From NCBI GenBank assembly GCA_022703155.1, contig JAKLEH010000010.1:1-35750 (forward strand): DNA of 35,750 nucleotides. The letters run 5' to 3'. The stretch is from Patescibacteria group bacterium. GTDB taxonomy: Bacteria; Patescibacteriota; Patescibacteriia; 2-12-FULL-60-25. Position numbers and translations under genes: made by a program. Of the stretch, positions 1 through 6,974 are shown in pieces. Numbering within the stretch: position 1 is the first letter of the stretch; each line of letters begins with the position of its first letter. The notes below the pieces were generated by a model. The model saw only the letters and a program-made list of their open reading frames with translations. It searched no databases and was not told the DNA's origin.

Positions 1-183
1 CTGCTTTCCACGGCCGGCAACCAGCTTTCCTGGTGGTGGGGCGGTCTGACGGGCAAGCGCCGCGAATTGACCGAGGATGAGAAGCGCGAAATCCAAGCCC
101 AGGCCGCCGCCGAATTCGAGGCGACCAAGGATTTGCCGCCACGTCCGGGCCTAGAACATCCCGATGTCTCGTGGCACGATTGA
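1..183 (+). CDS. C-terminal end of an unrecognised protein (partial)
   Basis: An open frame enters from the left edge and ends at TGA 181-183, giving the last 60 residues. The visible part has a Trp-rich stretch (SWWWGGLTGKRREL) followed by a charged helical segment and ends in VSWHD. No family is recognised. A good intrinsic terminator follows directly, which supports this as a real gene end. The start and the bulk of the protein lie outside the window. Confidence 0.7.
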   Translation: MLSTAGNQLSWWWGGLTGKRRELTEDEKREIQAQAAAEFEATKDLPPRPGLEHPDVSWHD

Positions 184-197
184 AAGACACGCTTCTC

Positions 198-233
198 AAA
201 CCGTTCAACCTATGCTTGGTTGAGCGGTTTTTT
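198..233 (+). terminator. intrinsic terminator of the upstream partial gene
   Basis: A 13-bp stem (198-210 with 218-230, one T-G pair) with a 7-base loop is followed by a T run. It lies 14 bases after the stop codon. Confidence 0.85.
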
Positions 234-244
234 CATAGTCCTCG

Positions 245-268
245 GACTTCCGACTTCCGACTTCCGAC
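245..268. repeat. GACTTCC heptad microrepeat
   Basis: Three tandem copies of GACTTCC plus a partial fourth lie between a terminator and the next gene. Related words recur at 3906-4002, 15880-15915 and 28485-28516. Confidence 0.8.
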
Positions 269-368
269 GCATGCCTCAGTCTTGACAAAACCCCATTTTT
301 TTGCGAAGGTTGGCCTACGAATCATGAAACGAACCCCAAACCAAAACCGCTCCATCTAGGGAGGAAAG

Positions 369-1205
369 ATGCTGATCAATAAGACGCTCTCTCACAGCAA
401 AAAGAATCTGTCCGACGAGGAGTTGGCCAAGGAAGCGGCGAGCTTTTTTGGCCAGAACGTTTACTGCCAATTCCAGGCAGAGATCTTCGTGGAAGTCAGG
501 CCGTGGCTTCCGAGCCAGGATTTGAACCGACTCTTCCCGGTCATCGACGTGATGAAGGCCTTGTCCGAAAGGCCGGACCTGCGCCAGGCCATGGCCACGA
601 CCCTGGCCGGCACCAAGCCCAACCGGGCGCGCATCCAGGATCCGGAGAAGCAGGCCAAGGACATCGACGAATCGTTGGCCAGCAAGGACATCGGCCTCGA
701 CGACATCGAGAACGCCATCACGCCACAGACGTGGTCCGTGTACATCTTTGGCGACAAATTCTGGCAGGCGTTCTCCAAGGAACTCCTGGCCAAGATCGTG
801 GAGGCCAACGGCGAGAAGGAGAAGAAATTCATCTCCTTCTTCCTGGACATGGCGCTCAAGGAACGCCGCTACGAAACGCGCGAGCTCAAGCCCGTCCTGA
901 CCCATCTGGACGTGGTCGAAGCCATCGACGGCACGCTCTGGCAACAGCGCATACCGATCGACAAGCGCGTGGAAGTGGACAAGGCGCGGCGCGCCCAGGA
1001 GCGCAAGAATCCCCGCCTGCCGTTCACGGCCAAGCAGGAGTTGACCATCGTGGGCATCAAGACCGTGGTGGATTCGTTCGACCTTACGGACTTCGTGGAC
1101 GTGGTCAGGGCCGCAGGCAACGCGCTGGGATTCGGCGAAGAGGAACCGTTCGCCGACCTCACCCCGGCCGACGGCGCAACCAAAGGGCCAAGCCCAAAAG
1201 CGTAG
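369..1205 (+). CDS. unrecognised protein, zero-frame product (278 aa)
   Basis: The ATG is preceded by a strong Shine-Dalgarno sequence (GGGAGG, spacing about 6), which decides the start. The 278-residue product is mostly helical and charged, without signal peptide or membrane segment. No family is recognised. The frame closes at TAG 1203-1205, but the natural-looking, acidic sequence continues without interruption in the -1 frame to 1957. The zero frame ends one codon after a C_CCA_AAA heptamer. This may be a short product of a frameshifted gene, or a gene broken by an indel or assembly error. A TTGACA lies at 282-287 but no convincing -10 box follows it. Confidence 0.75.
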   Translation: MLINKTLSHSKKNLSDEELAKEAASFFGQNVYCQFQAEIFVEVRPWLPSQDLNRLFPVIDVMKALSERPDLRQAMATTLAGTKPNRARIQDPEKQAKDIDESLASKDIGLDDIENAITPQTWSVYIFGDKFWQAFSKELLAKIVEANGEKEKKFISFFLDMALKERRYETRELKPVLTHLDVVEAIDGTLWQQRIPIDKRVEVDKARRAQERKNPRLPFTAKQELTIVGIKTVVDSFDLTDFVDVVRAAGNALGFGEEEPFADLTPADGATKGPSPKA

Positions 1206-1218
1206 AGGCGTCTGCGCC
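1193..1218 (+). promoter_or_regulatory. candidate -1 ribosomal frameshift site with hairpin
   Basis: The heptamer C_CCA_AAA (1193-1199) has the X_XXY_YYZ form in the correct register for the zero frame, one codon before the TAG stop. Seven bases downstream is a small hairpin, GGCG-TCTG-CGCC (1207-1218), which AGA/TCT can extend past a bulge. Shifting back one base joins the frame that stays open to 1957. Programmed shifting is an inference; an indel in the A or C run would look identical. Confidence 0.4.
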
Positions 1219-1957
1219 ATCTGCCGTCGCGGCCGACACGCCCGACGAGTCATGGCCTGACGCCAAAGACGAAGACAAGCCTACGCACCGGCCCGGTCCC
1301 GTCGACAGCGACGGCCCGGAAATCACCACCGATGGTTTTGCCAGTCCGGCTTTGGATGGCGAAGCTACCGGCGTTCCGGAACAGCCGTCAGAGACCATCG
1401 AAATCCTGGACGTCGACGACGCTGATGCCGTGGTTGCGGCCGCTGCCGAAGACCCAGAAATCGAAAAAGCCGTGGACAGCATCGCCCCGGTCGAAGGCGG
1501 TCCACCGGTGGGTACGGAAATCGAACTTCCCAAGCCCGAAAACTACATCCCCGACAGGATGTTCGAAGAGGCCGGAGGCGCACCATCCAATCCCAGCAAG
1601 GAAACTCGAGAGAAGACGCTGGATGAAATCCGCAAGGTCCACGGCCTGCGGTTCAAGGACCCGGAAAGACTGGCCGACTCGGTGGTCACCAGCTTTCGTT
1701 GCGTGCTCCTCGACGGCATACCCATTGCCGATGACGAAGCCCTCAAAAACGCGTTGCTGATCATCCTGCCCGCCATCAATCCGCACAAGTTCACGCTGGA
1801 CGAATCCATGCGTGCAACGCCCACCAAAACCCTCTACGGGATCTACAGGCGAGAAATGCGCAACCGCGGCAAAAAGGATCTGGTCGACAGGCTGGAATCC
1901 GGTTCGGCTGGCCGCGCTTCTCCCCAGCCCCTTACTCCCCCGTCCACCAAGAAGTGA
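1199..1957 (+). CDS. -1 frame continuation of the preceding gene (about 252 aa)
   Basis: This frame has no start codon with a ribosome site near the preceding stop, so it is best read as the second half of the gene at 369. If joined, the protein is about 528 residues. The continuation begins with an Ala/Pro/Asp/Glu-rich linker of about 140 residues, then has a folded-looking C-terminal domain (DEIRKVHGLRF, FRCVLLDGIPI, LLIILPAINPHKF, YGIYRREMRNRG). No family is recognised. The stop is TGA and an intrinsic terminator follows within ten bases, marking the true end of the transcription unit. The frame is also open upstream, back past 503, but there the translation is Arg/Gly-rich noise. Confidence 0.65.
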   Translation, partial: SVEASAPSAVAADTPDESWPDAKDEDKPTHRPGPVDSDGPEITTDGFASPALDGEATGVPEQPSETIEILDVDDADAVVAAAAEDPEIEKAVDSIAPVEGGPPVGTEIELPKPENYIPDRMFEEAGGAPSNPSKETREKTLDEIRKVHGLRFKDPERLADSVVTSFRCVLLDGIPIADDEALKNALLIILPAINPHKFTLDESMRATPTKTLYGIYRREMRNRGKKDLVDRLESGSAGRASPQPLTPPSTKK

Positions 1958-1965
1958 TTCAAAAA

Positions 1966-2004
1966 ACCCCGACCAGCAACTCTGGAAGGGGTCTTTTATT
2001 TTTT
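1966..2004 (+). terminator. intrinsic terminator
   Basis: ACCCC/GGGGT plus CCAG/CTGG separated by a small internal loop form a stem at 1966-1992, followed by CTTTTATTTTTT. Confidence 0.75.
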
Positions 2005-2018
2005 CCCATTTGGCCACC

Positions 2019-2086
2019 CGTCATCCTGAATTCATTTCAGGATCTGAATTGTCAACTTAGATGCTGAAACGAGTTCAGCATGACGG
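2019..2086. repeat. REP-like palindromic repeat pair
   Basis: CGTCATCCTGAA...TTCAGGATCTGAA is followed by an inverted companion GATGCTGAAA...TTCAGCATGACGG. The same family recurs at 5803-5880 and 35622-35750. Confidence 0.8.
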
Positions 2087-2117
2087 ATTGTTGTATACGC
2101 TTTAAAACCGTCTCCCG

Positions 2118-3854
2118 CTACCAACTCCCGCCACCGCCTCCGCCGCCTCCGCCGCCCGAGCCGCCGCCGGAAAAACCCGAGCCGCCGGAACCGGCCGTGC
2201 TGGCAGGCGGGCTATAGACCGAAGCGGCAGAGGCCGAGTTCATGGCCGTCATGGCCGTGGCCATGCTTATGGCGTTCCAAGTGCCGACGTTGCCCTCGGC
2301 CCAATCGGGGGGCGCCAACTGCAAATCCTTGAACTGTTCTGCCCATTCGCGTTCCACGCCCAAAGCGATGGCCGCGGGCAGCAATTCCATAAACTGTTCG
2401 GGCGTGCGCGCGGGTGCGTTGTGGAATTTGAGACGTTCCTCTTCGGTCACGGACATGAACCATTTGAAACCTTTGACCTCGGCGACCAAATTCACGCCGT
2501 CGCGCGTACGCCGCGGCATGAACCAACCGAAGACGGCCACGACCAAAGCCGTGGCGAAGGCGGCGAGGCCTCCGGCCGGCGAGGCGGCGCCCGCAATGGA
2601 TACGATCGCGAAGGCGGCGATGGCCACGGCGAAGTATATGGCGCGCACCAAATACGGATTGCGATCGAATATCTTGAGCGCGGTCAATTGTTTGGTAGCC
2701 GCGGAAGTGGCTTTGGCCACGTCGTTATAGAATTTGTCTCCCTTGAGGTCGTCGAACGTGGAACGGTCGCGCGCGCCGTCCAAGAACAATCCGTTCCACA
2801 AGATTTTTTCCCAAGCCAAAGCCTGCTCGCCGGGTTGGTTCTTTTTGATGAAGGTGAACGTTTGCGAATCGCTGAACAATCCCTTTTTGGTCCCGTATTC
2901 AATATGCAGAAAGCCTTGCCGCGCCATGTCGATGATGGTGGCCGTGATGCCGCGCTGCGGAATGGCCCCGTTGCCCATGGCCCCGGAGAGCACGAGCGGC
3001 GAGAGGCCGTGCGGCGATTCGTACTGCGGAACCACGGTCTGGTCGGGCAAATCCTTGCCGCGTTTGCGCCACCACCAGAACATGAAGGCGAAAGCGAGCA
3101 GCGGCACGAGCAGGATCAGATTGTCGCGTACGGCCTCCCAGACGTTGTCCGCGGCCGTGGGCTGTTTGATCATGCCGGTCGGGAACGCGAACACCACGGT
3201 CATGCCTTCGCCGTCCTCGAAACCGCGGTTGGCCGTGACCAACAGCGAATTGCCGTCGGCCTTGATGGCACACGCCTGCTCGACCGACCCCAGGTGGCCA
3301 GTGTAACACAAGAATTGCTGGGGTTTTTCGCCCTTAAGCGGCGATTCCAATCGGAAAGACGCCTTTTCGATAGGAACCTTCCACTCGTTGCCCGTGACGT
3401 TCCAATACAACTCCGAATGGTCGGAAAAAAAATTGATGGCTTTGCCCGTGTCGTACTCGATGACGTACGTATGCTTGCCAGTGATGGTCCTGTCCGCGCT
3501 TCCGATCTTCACGGTCATGATATCCGCGGCCCGGCTCGTCTGGTACGGTTCGTCCTGCCCGTCGCGCAACACGCGCTTGACCGTGTAACGGTAATTGTAG
3601 GACAAATTGTCACGCTCGTAGGATTCAGGTATGTCGCGGAATATGCCGTGCCGGTCCGCGGTGCCGAAATCATAGACGATTTCTTCGCGAACGGTCAGGT
3701 TGCGGTCCGCATCCAGCTTGGCCGTGACGTCGAAACTGCGGATGCGCTCGCCGCCTGCGCTGGCTTGGGCCGTATCCAAAGCGCCTTGCGCTACGGCCGG
3801 CGCTGACATGGCCAAACCCAGCCAAACCATCAATAAAACAAGGGTCTTTTGCAT
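2118..3854 (-). CDS. DUF2207 family membrane protein (578 aa)
   Basis: The protein starts with a signal peptide (about residues 1-22, ending APAVAQG). An extracytoplasmic beta-rich domain follows (about 30-240), containing VREEIVYDFG, HGIFRDIP and ITGKHTYVIEY, typical of DUF2207. Next come a transmembrane segment with a WWWRKRGKD stop-transfer (about 245-265), a cytoplasmic domain with IPQRGITATIIDMARQGFL, a pair of membrane segments (about 399-446) and a Gly-rich tail ending SW. The tail of Ser/Gly repeats is characteristic of the family. Function is not established for the family; a role at the envelope is inferred. A longer reading frame upstream overlaps the divergent methyltransferase and is rejected. 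ATG 3854 has no Shine-Dalgarno; a TACTAT box lies 8 bases before it. Confidence 0.9.
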   Translation of the reverse strand: MQKTLVLLMVWLGLAMSAPAVAQGALDTAQASAGGERIRSFDVTAKLDADRNLTVREEIVYDFGTADRHGIFRDIPESYERDNLSYNYRYTVKRVLRDGQDEPYQTSRAADIMTVKIGSADRTITGKHTYVIEYDTGKAINFFSDHSELYWNVTGNEWKVPIEKASFRLESPLKGEKPQQFLCYTGHLGSVEQACAIKADGNSLLVTANRGFEDGEGMTVVFAFPTGMIKQPTAADNVWEAVRDNLILLVPLLAFAFMFWWWRKRGKDLPDQTVVPQYESPHGLSPLVLSGAMGNGAIPQRGITATIIDMARQGFLHIEYGTKKGLFSDSQTFTFIKKNQPGEQALAWEKILWNGLFLDGARDRSTFDDLKGDKFYNDVAKATSAATKQLTALKIFDRNPYLVRAIYFAVAIAAFAIVSIAGAASPAGGLAAFATALVVAVFGWFMPRRTRDGVNLVAEVKGFKWFMSVTEEERLKFHNAPARTPEQFMELLPAAIALGVEREWAEQFKDLQLAPPDWAEGNVGTWNAISMATAMTAMNSASAASVYSPPASTAGSGGSGFSGGGSGGGGGGGGGGSW

Positions 3855-3905
3855 ATGGGGGTATAGTAAACCATGGGAAAAGAAGTCGGAAGCCGAGGGG
3901 TTTAT

Positions 3906-4002
3906 TCGACGGTCGAAGGTCGATGGTCGGAGACGGAGGATGATAGTCGAAGGTCGATGGTCAGTGGTCAGTAATCCAACGTCCGACTTCCGCCCTCCGA
4001 CT
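3906..4002. repeat. GGTCGAAGGTCG / TCCGACTTCCG low-complexity repeat
   Basis: Degenerate short words (GGTCGAAGGTCGATGGTC, then GTCCGACTTCCGCCCTCCGAC) fill the space between the divergent DUF2207 and methyltransferase genes. The two ends are partly complementary, so the tract can fold back. Confidence 0.75.
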
Positions 4003-4050
4003 GTAGCTAGGATTGGACACGCCAGCAGGCGTCCTGCTACATTACCCGCC

Positions 4051-4581
4051 ATGCAAAATTGGCTCATAAAATTCTTCAGAAACCCGGTGGGCATCGGTTC
4101 GGTGGCCGCGAGTTCGCGTTCCCTGGGCCGGCTCGTAGCCCGCGACATAACGCCGGAAATGGCAGTTCTGGAACTAGGTCCGGGTTCGGGCGCGCTCACC
4201 TCGCACGTCTTGGCCAAACTCAAAACCCCGCAACAATTGACTTTGGTTGAATCGGACGAAGAGTTTGTTCGCGTTTGCACAGAAAGGTTCCCGGATTCGG
4301 ACGTGCGCCACATGGACGCGGAAATACTGCTTAAAAATTCCCCTGGAAGGTACGACGCCATCGTCTCCGGAATACCGTTCGCGGCACTGCCGGCCAAAAC
4401 GCGTCAGCGCATGTTCCAAGAGGTAAAAAACGCGCTCAAACCCGGCGGCATCTTCGTCATGTTCCAATATTCGCTGACTTCAAAGAACGAACTCAAGGAA
4501 CTGTTCGGCAACGTCACGACCCGGTTCACGCCCTGGAACATCCCGCCGGCTTTCGCGTATACGTGCGAAAAACAGGATTAA
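4051..4581 (+). CDS. SAM-dependent methyltransferase, phospholipid N-methyltransferase-like (176 aa)
   Basis: The N-terminus FFRNPVGIGSVAASSRSLGRL matches the opening of the small methyltransferases grouped with phospholipid N-methyltransferases and rRNA adenine dimethylase-like enzymes. The SAM-binding motif VLELGPGSG is at residues 39-47, an acidic ribose-binding region follows (VESDEEF), and ALKPGGIFVMFQYS lies near the C-terminus. At 176 residues the length fits the family. The substrate is not visible: lipid head group is the family precedent, small molecule or RNA is possible. The start is the first ATG after an intergenic hairpin (AGCAGG-CGT-CCTGCT at 4024-4038). No Shine-Dalgarno is evident. 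The gene is divergent from the DUF2207 gene. Confidence 0.8.
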   Translation: MQNWLIKFFRNPVGIGSVAASSRSLGRLVARDITPEMAVLELGPGSGALTSHVLAKLKTPQQLTLVESDEEFVRVCTERFPDSDVRHMDAEILLKNSPGRYDAIVSGIPFAALPAKTRQRMFQEVKNALKPGGIFVMFQYSLTSKNELKELFGNVTTRFTPWNIPPAFAYTCEKQD

Positions 4582-4586
4582 GACTT

Positions 4587-4665
4587 CTGTCATTGCGAGG
4601 TCGCTGCAGCGACCGTGGCAAACCATAGATTGCTTCGGCTTTGACTTATCGCCTCGCAATGACAG
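4587..4665. repeat. REP-like palindrome (GTCATTGCGAGG family)
   Basis: A perfect 14-bp inverted repeat (CTGTCATTGCGAGG with CCTCGCAATGACAG) bounds the unit, and TCGCTGCAGCGA forms an inner palindrome. It sits right after the methyltransferase stop. The same family is at 13191-13349. Confidence 0.85.
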
Positions 4666-4670
4666 ATGAA

Positions 4671-4782
4671 CCGTCATCCCGGGCCAATTGTCTTGCGTTA
4701 CGCTTACGATGTTAAACCGGGATCCAGAGCCTTTTTGTTTTTGTTTTGTATTTTCTGGATTCCTGCCTTCGCAGGAATGACG
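4671..4782. repeat. REP-like palindromes (GTCATCCCGG and TTCCTGCGAAGGCAGGAA types)
   Basis: CCGTCATCCCGGG pairs with CCGGGATCCAGAG, and TTCCTGCCTTCGCAGGAA forms a perfect hairpin ending in TGACG. The unit abuts the promoter of the sugar kinase gene. Confidence 0.75.
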
Positions 4783-4797
4783 AAAAGGTTGTATAAT
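4768..4797 (+). promoter_or_regulatory. promoter of the PfkB-type kinase gene
   Basis: A perfect -10 TATAAT (4792-4797) has a half-matching -35 TTCGCA (4768-4773) at 18-base spacing. The -35 falls inside the flanking palindromic repeat. Predicted start of transcription is about 4804. Confidence 0.65.
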
Positions 4798-4821
4798 GTC
4801 CGCATGTTTTGGAGGGTAAAA

Positions 4822-5796
4822 GTGCTGACCGTCGGCGCGGGCACGCGCGACGTGTTCGTCAAAAGCCAAAGGTTCGAACAACGGACGGACGTCCATGCGC
4901 CGGACGGTTTTGACGCGTGTTTTCCCATGGGCGCGAAAATCCCCCTGGACGACGTGATACTGGAAACCGGCGGCGGCGCCACCAACGCGGCCGTGACCTT
5001 CAGCCGCTTTGGCATCAAAACGGCTTGCGCGTGCCGCGTGGGCGATGACGACAACGGCAAATCCGTCTTAGCCGCGCTTAAAAACAACCGCGTCGGCCTA
5101 AAGGCGGTGCAGCTGGATAAAGGCGCCAAGACTTCATATTCGGTAATCCTGCTTTCCGGCACCGGGCACCGCAGCATCCTGGCCTACCGCGGCGCTTCCA
5201 ACAACCTTGATCCGCAATCCATACCTTGGAAAAAACTCCAACCCAAATGGGTTTATCTGACCTCCATGGGCGGGGACATGAAAAAGAACCGCGCCATCGT
5301 CTCGCAATCCAAAGGCCAAGGAGCGCGCATCGCTTGGAACCCGGGCAACGGAGAATTGCATCATGGGCTTAAGAAGCTTGAACCGCTGATCGAACAGACC
5401 GACATCCTCATCGTCAACCGCGAAGAGGCAGCCATGCTGACCGGCCAGCCGCCGCGCATGCTGGACCGAATAGCCGCTGACTTGGCCGGCATGACGCGCA
5501 CCGCGCTCGTCATAACCGACGGCCCGCACGGCGCATACGCCTACGAAACCGTATCCGGCCGCGGATTTTTCGCGCCCGCCGTGCCCGGCAAACGCATCAA
5601 CACCACGGGCGCGGGCGACGCTTTTGGCAGCGCCTTGACCGCGGCCTTCATCAAAACCGGAAATCTCCAAACCGCGCTCAAAGCCGCGGCGCTCAACAGC
5701 AATGGGGTGATCACGCACATGGGCGCCAAAGCGGGCATACTCAAACGTTTCCCCACGGAAAAGGAATTGGAACGTGTGAAAATTAAAATGCTGTAA
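4822..5796 (+). CDS. PfkB family carbohydrate kinase (324 aa)
   Basis: This is a ribokinase/PfkB-superfamily ATP-dependent sugar kinase of usual length. Signature 1 (GGGATNAAVTFSRFG) is at about residue 50, and signature 2 (NTTGAGDAFGSALTAAF) carries the catalytic-base Asp at residue 266. The sugar cannot be read from sequence. GTG 4822 is chosen because GGAGGG lies 5 bases upstream and the promoter would start transcription near 4804. An in-frame ATG at 4804 is the alternative and would be leaderless, adding six residues. A BASS-type transporter lies 90 bases downstream on the same strand, but a palindromic repeat separates them, so co-transcription is uncertain. Confidence 0.9.
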   Translation: MLTVGAGTRDVFVKSQRFEQRTDVHAPDGFDACFPMGAKIPLDDVILETGGGATNAAVTFSRFGIKTACACRVGDDDNGKSVLAALKNNRVGLKAVQLDKGAKTSYSVILLSGTGHRSILAYRGASNNLDPQSIPWKKLQPKWVYLTSMGGDMKKNRAIVSQSKGQGARIAWNPGNGELHHGLKKLEPLIEQTDILIVNREEAAMLTGQPPRMLDRIAADLAGMTRTALVITDGPHGAYAYETVSGRGFFAPAVPGKRINTTGAGDAFGSALTAAFIKTGNLQTALKAAALNSNGVITHMGAKAGILKRFPTEKELERVKIKML

Positions 5797-5802
5797 GCCC
5801 CA

Positions 5803-5880
5803 TGTCATGCCGAACTTGTTTCGGCATCTCGATTCGTTGCCGGTTTCCAATATAAATCCTGAAACGAGTTCAGGATGGCG
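5803..5880. repeat. REP-like palindromic repeat overlapping a translation start region
   Basis: TGTCATGCCGAAC...TTCGGCATCTCG is followed by AATCCTGAAACGAGTTCAGGAT. The second half ends six bases before the ATG of the next gene, so the repeat supplies its ribosome-binding region (AGGATGG). Confidence 0.75.
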
Positions 5881-5885
5881 AAAGT

Positions 5886-6881
5886 ATGAAAATCCTCTCC
5901 CGCCTCAAGCAAATCTTTTCCGAAAACCAAATCATGGTCGTGCTTTTGGGCATCGTGGCCGGTTTGGTTTTCCCGAAATACTTCCGGCCCATTGCGCCCT
6001 ACGGCACGTATCTGCTCATACTGATTTTTTTCGTTTCCAGCCTGCGCCTGAACATCAATGAAATTATTGCCTACGGCAAGGATTGGAAGATGCTCCTGCT
6101 TTCCAACTCTTTCATGTTGGTGTTCTTGCCCTTGCTGCTATGGGCGCCCTGCGCGGCTTTCGCGCCCGATTGGGCCATGGCATTCCTGATCATGGGCGCC
6201 ATGCCGACCGGCATGACCATCGCGCTCATCGCCGATCTGTTCGGAGGCAAGACCACGCTGGCCTTGGTCATTACGGCCACCACTTCCCTACTCGCGCCGT
6301 TCACCATACCCGCGGTCTTTTGGGTGGTCATGGGACGCGCCGTGCCCGTGCCGGTATTTTCCATGTTCTTTAACCTAATCGTCACTATCGTCCTGCCGTT
6401 CGCGGTCGCGACCCTGGTGCAACGCAAAGCGCCGAAAATAGTGAAACGTTACGACTTCTGGTGGCGCGAGATATCCATCGTGGCTTTTGGTGTGCTTATC
6501 GCAGCCATCGTGGGCGACACCACCGGCAATGGGCCCATCGTTTTGACCGTGCGCGACGTGGGCCTAGTCGTCGTCATGCTGATTTATACGGCCGGTTTGA
6601 CCGCGGTTTCGTACTTCATGACGTTTTGGCGCACGAATTCGGAAAAGGCAACCATCGCCTTATGCATGGTCTACCTCAATAATACCTTGGCGTTGTTCAT
6701 CGCCAACCGTTACTTCCCGGATCCCAAGCTCATGACCCAGTTGGTGATATTGTTGCTCGTCATCAACGTGCTGCTTCCGCCTTTCCGCTGGATAGCGGCG
6801 TATGCGGTGCAACTGGACGCCAAAAAGAACCTCAAGTCGATCAGGTCCGTCAGGTCTATCAGGTCGAAGAAGGCTAAATGA
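5886..6881 (+). CDS. BASS (bile acid:sodium symporter) family transporter (331 aa)
   Basis: The protein has about nine to ten hydrophobic segments over its whole length. The first half carries LIMGAMPTGMTIALIADLFGGKTTLALVITATTS, resembling the conserved core of BASS/SBF and related arsenite or organic-anion transporters, and the second half repeats the fold with ATIALCMVYLNNTLALFIA. It probably moves an organic or inorganic anion with a cation; the substrate is not visible. ATG 5886 follows a weak AGGATGG site donated by a palindromic repeat. The last residues (KSIRSVRSIRSKKAK) are encoded by a short tandem DNA repeat (TCAGGTC words), so the natural C-terminus has probably been extended by repeat growth. 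Confidence 0.85.
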   Translation: MKILSRLKQIFSENQIMVVLLGIVAGLVFPKYFRPIAPYGTYLLILIFFVSSLRLNINEIIAYGKDWKMLLLSNSFMLVFLPLLLWAPCAAFAPDWAMAFLIMGAMPTGMTIALIADLFGGKTTLALVITATTSLLAPFTIPAVFWVVMGRAVPVPVFSMFFNLIVTIVLPFAVATLVQRKAPKIVKRYDFWWREISIVAFGVLIAAIVGDTTGNGPIVLTVRDVGLVVVMLIYTAGLTAVSYFMTFWRTNSEKATIALCMVYLNNTLALFIANRYFPDPKLMTQLVILLLVINVLLPPFRWIAAYAVQLDAKKNLKSIRSVRSIRSKKAK

Positions 6882-6933
6882 TTGAAACCGTACGGACTTG
6901 GCGGACCATATGGACCTGAAAGACCTGACGGAC
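6845..6933. repeat. 21-bp inverted repeat across the transporter stop codon
   Basis: GTCCGTCAGGTC-TATCAGGTC (6845-6865) is complementary to 6913-6933 with one mismatch, leaving a 47-base loop that contains the TGA stop at 6879-6881. There is no T run, so a normal intrinsic terminator is unlikely. Confidence 0.8.
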
Positions 6934-6938
6934 TAAAA

Positions 6939-6968
6939 TTTACACATTAATCGCATTTTTGTTATTAG
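6939..6968 (+). promoter_or_regulatory. promoter of the 2-hydroxyacid dehydrogenase gene
   Basis: TTTACA (6939-6944) and TATTAG (6963-6968) are separated by 18 bases. Six bases after the -10 comes the ATG at 6975, so the transcript is predicted to be leaderless. Confidence 0.65.
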
Positions 6969-6974
6969 ACATCT

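Noticed and set aside
245-268. Possible CRISPR array (short direct repeats)
   Set aside because: Repeats are 7 bases, contiguous and without spacers; no cas genes in the window.
2421-3806. 461-residue open frame antisense to the DUF2207 gene
   Set aside because: It mirrors the codon structure of a clearly recognised gene and its translation resembles no protein.
4804-4821. ATG 4804 as start of the sugar kinase
   Set aside because: Would need a leaderless message, while GTG 4822 has GGAGGG five bases upstream and lies after the predicted transcription start. Kept as an alternative.
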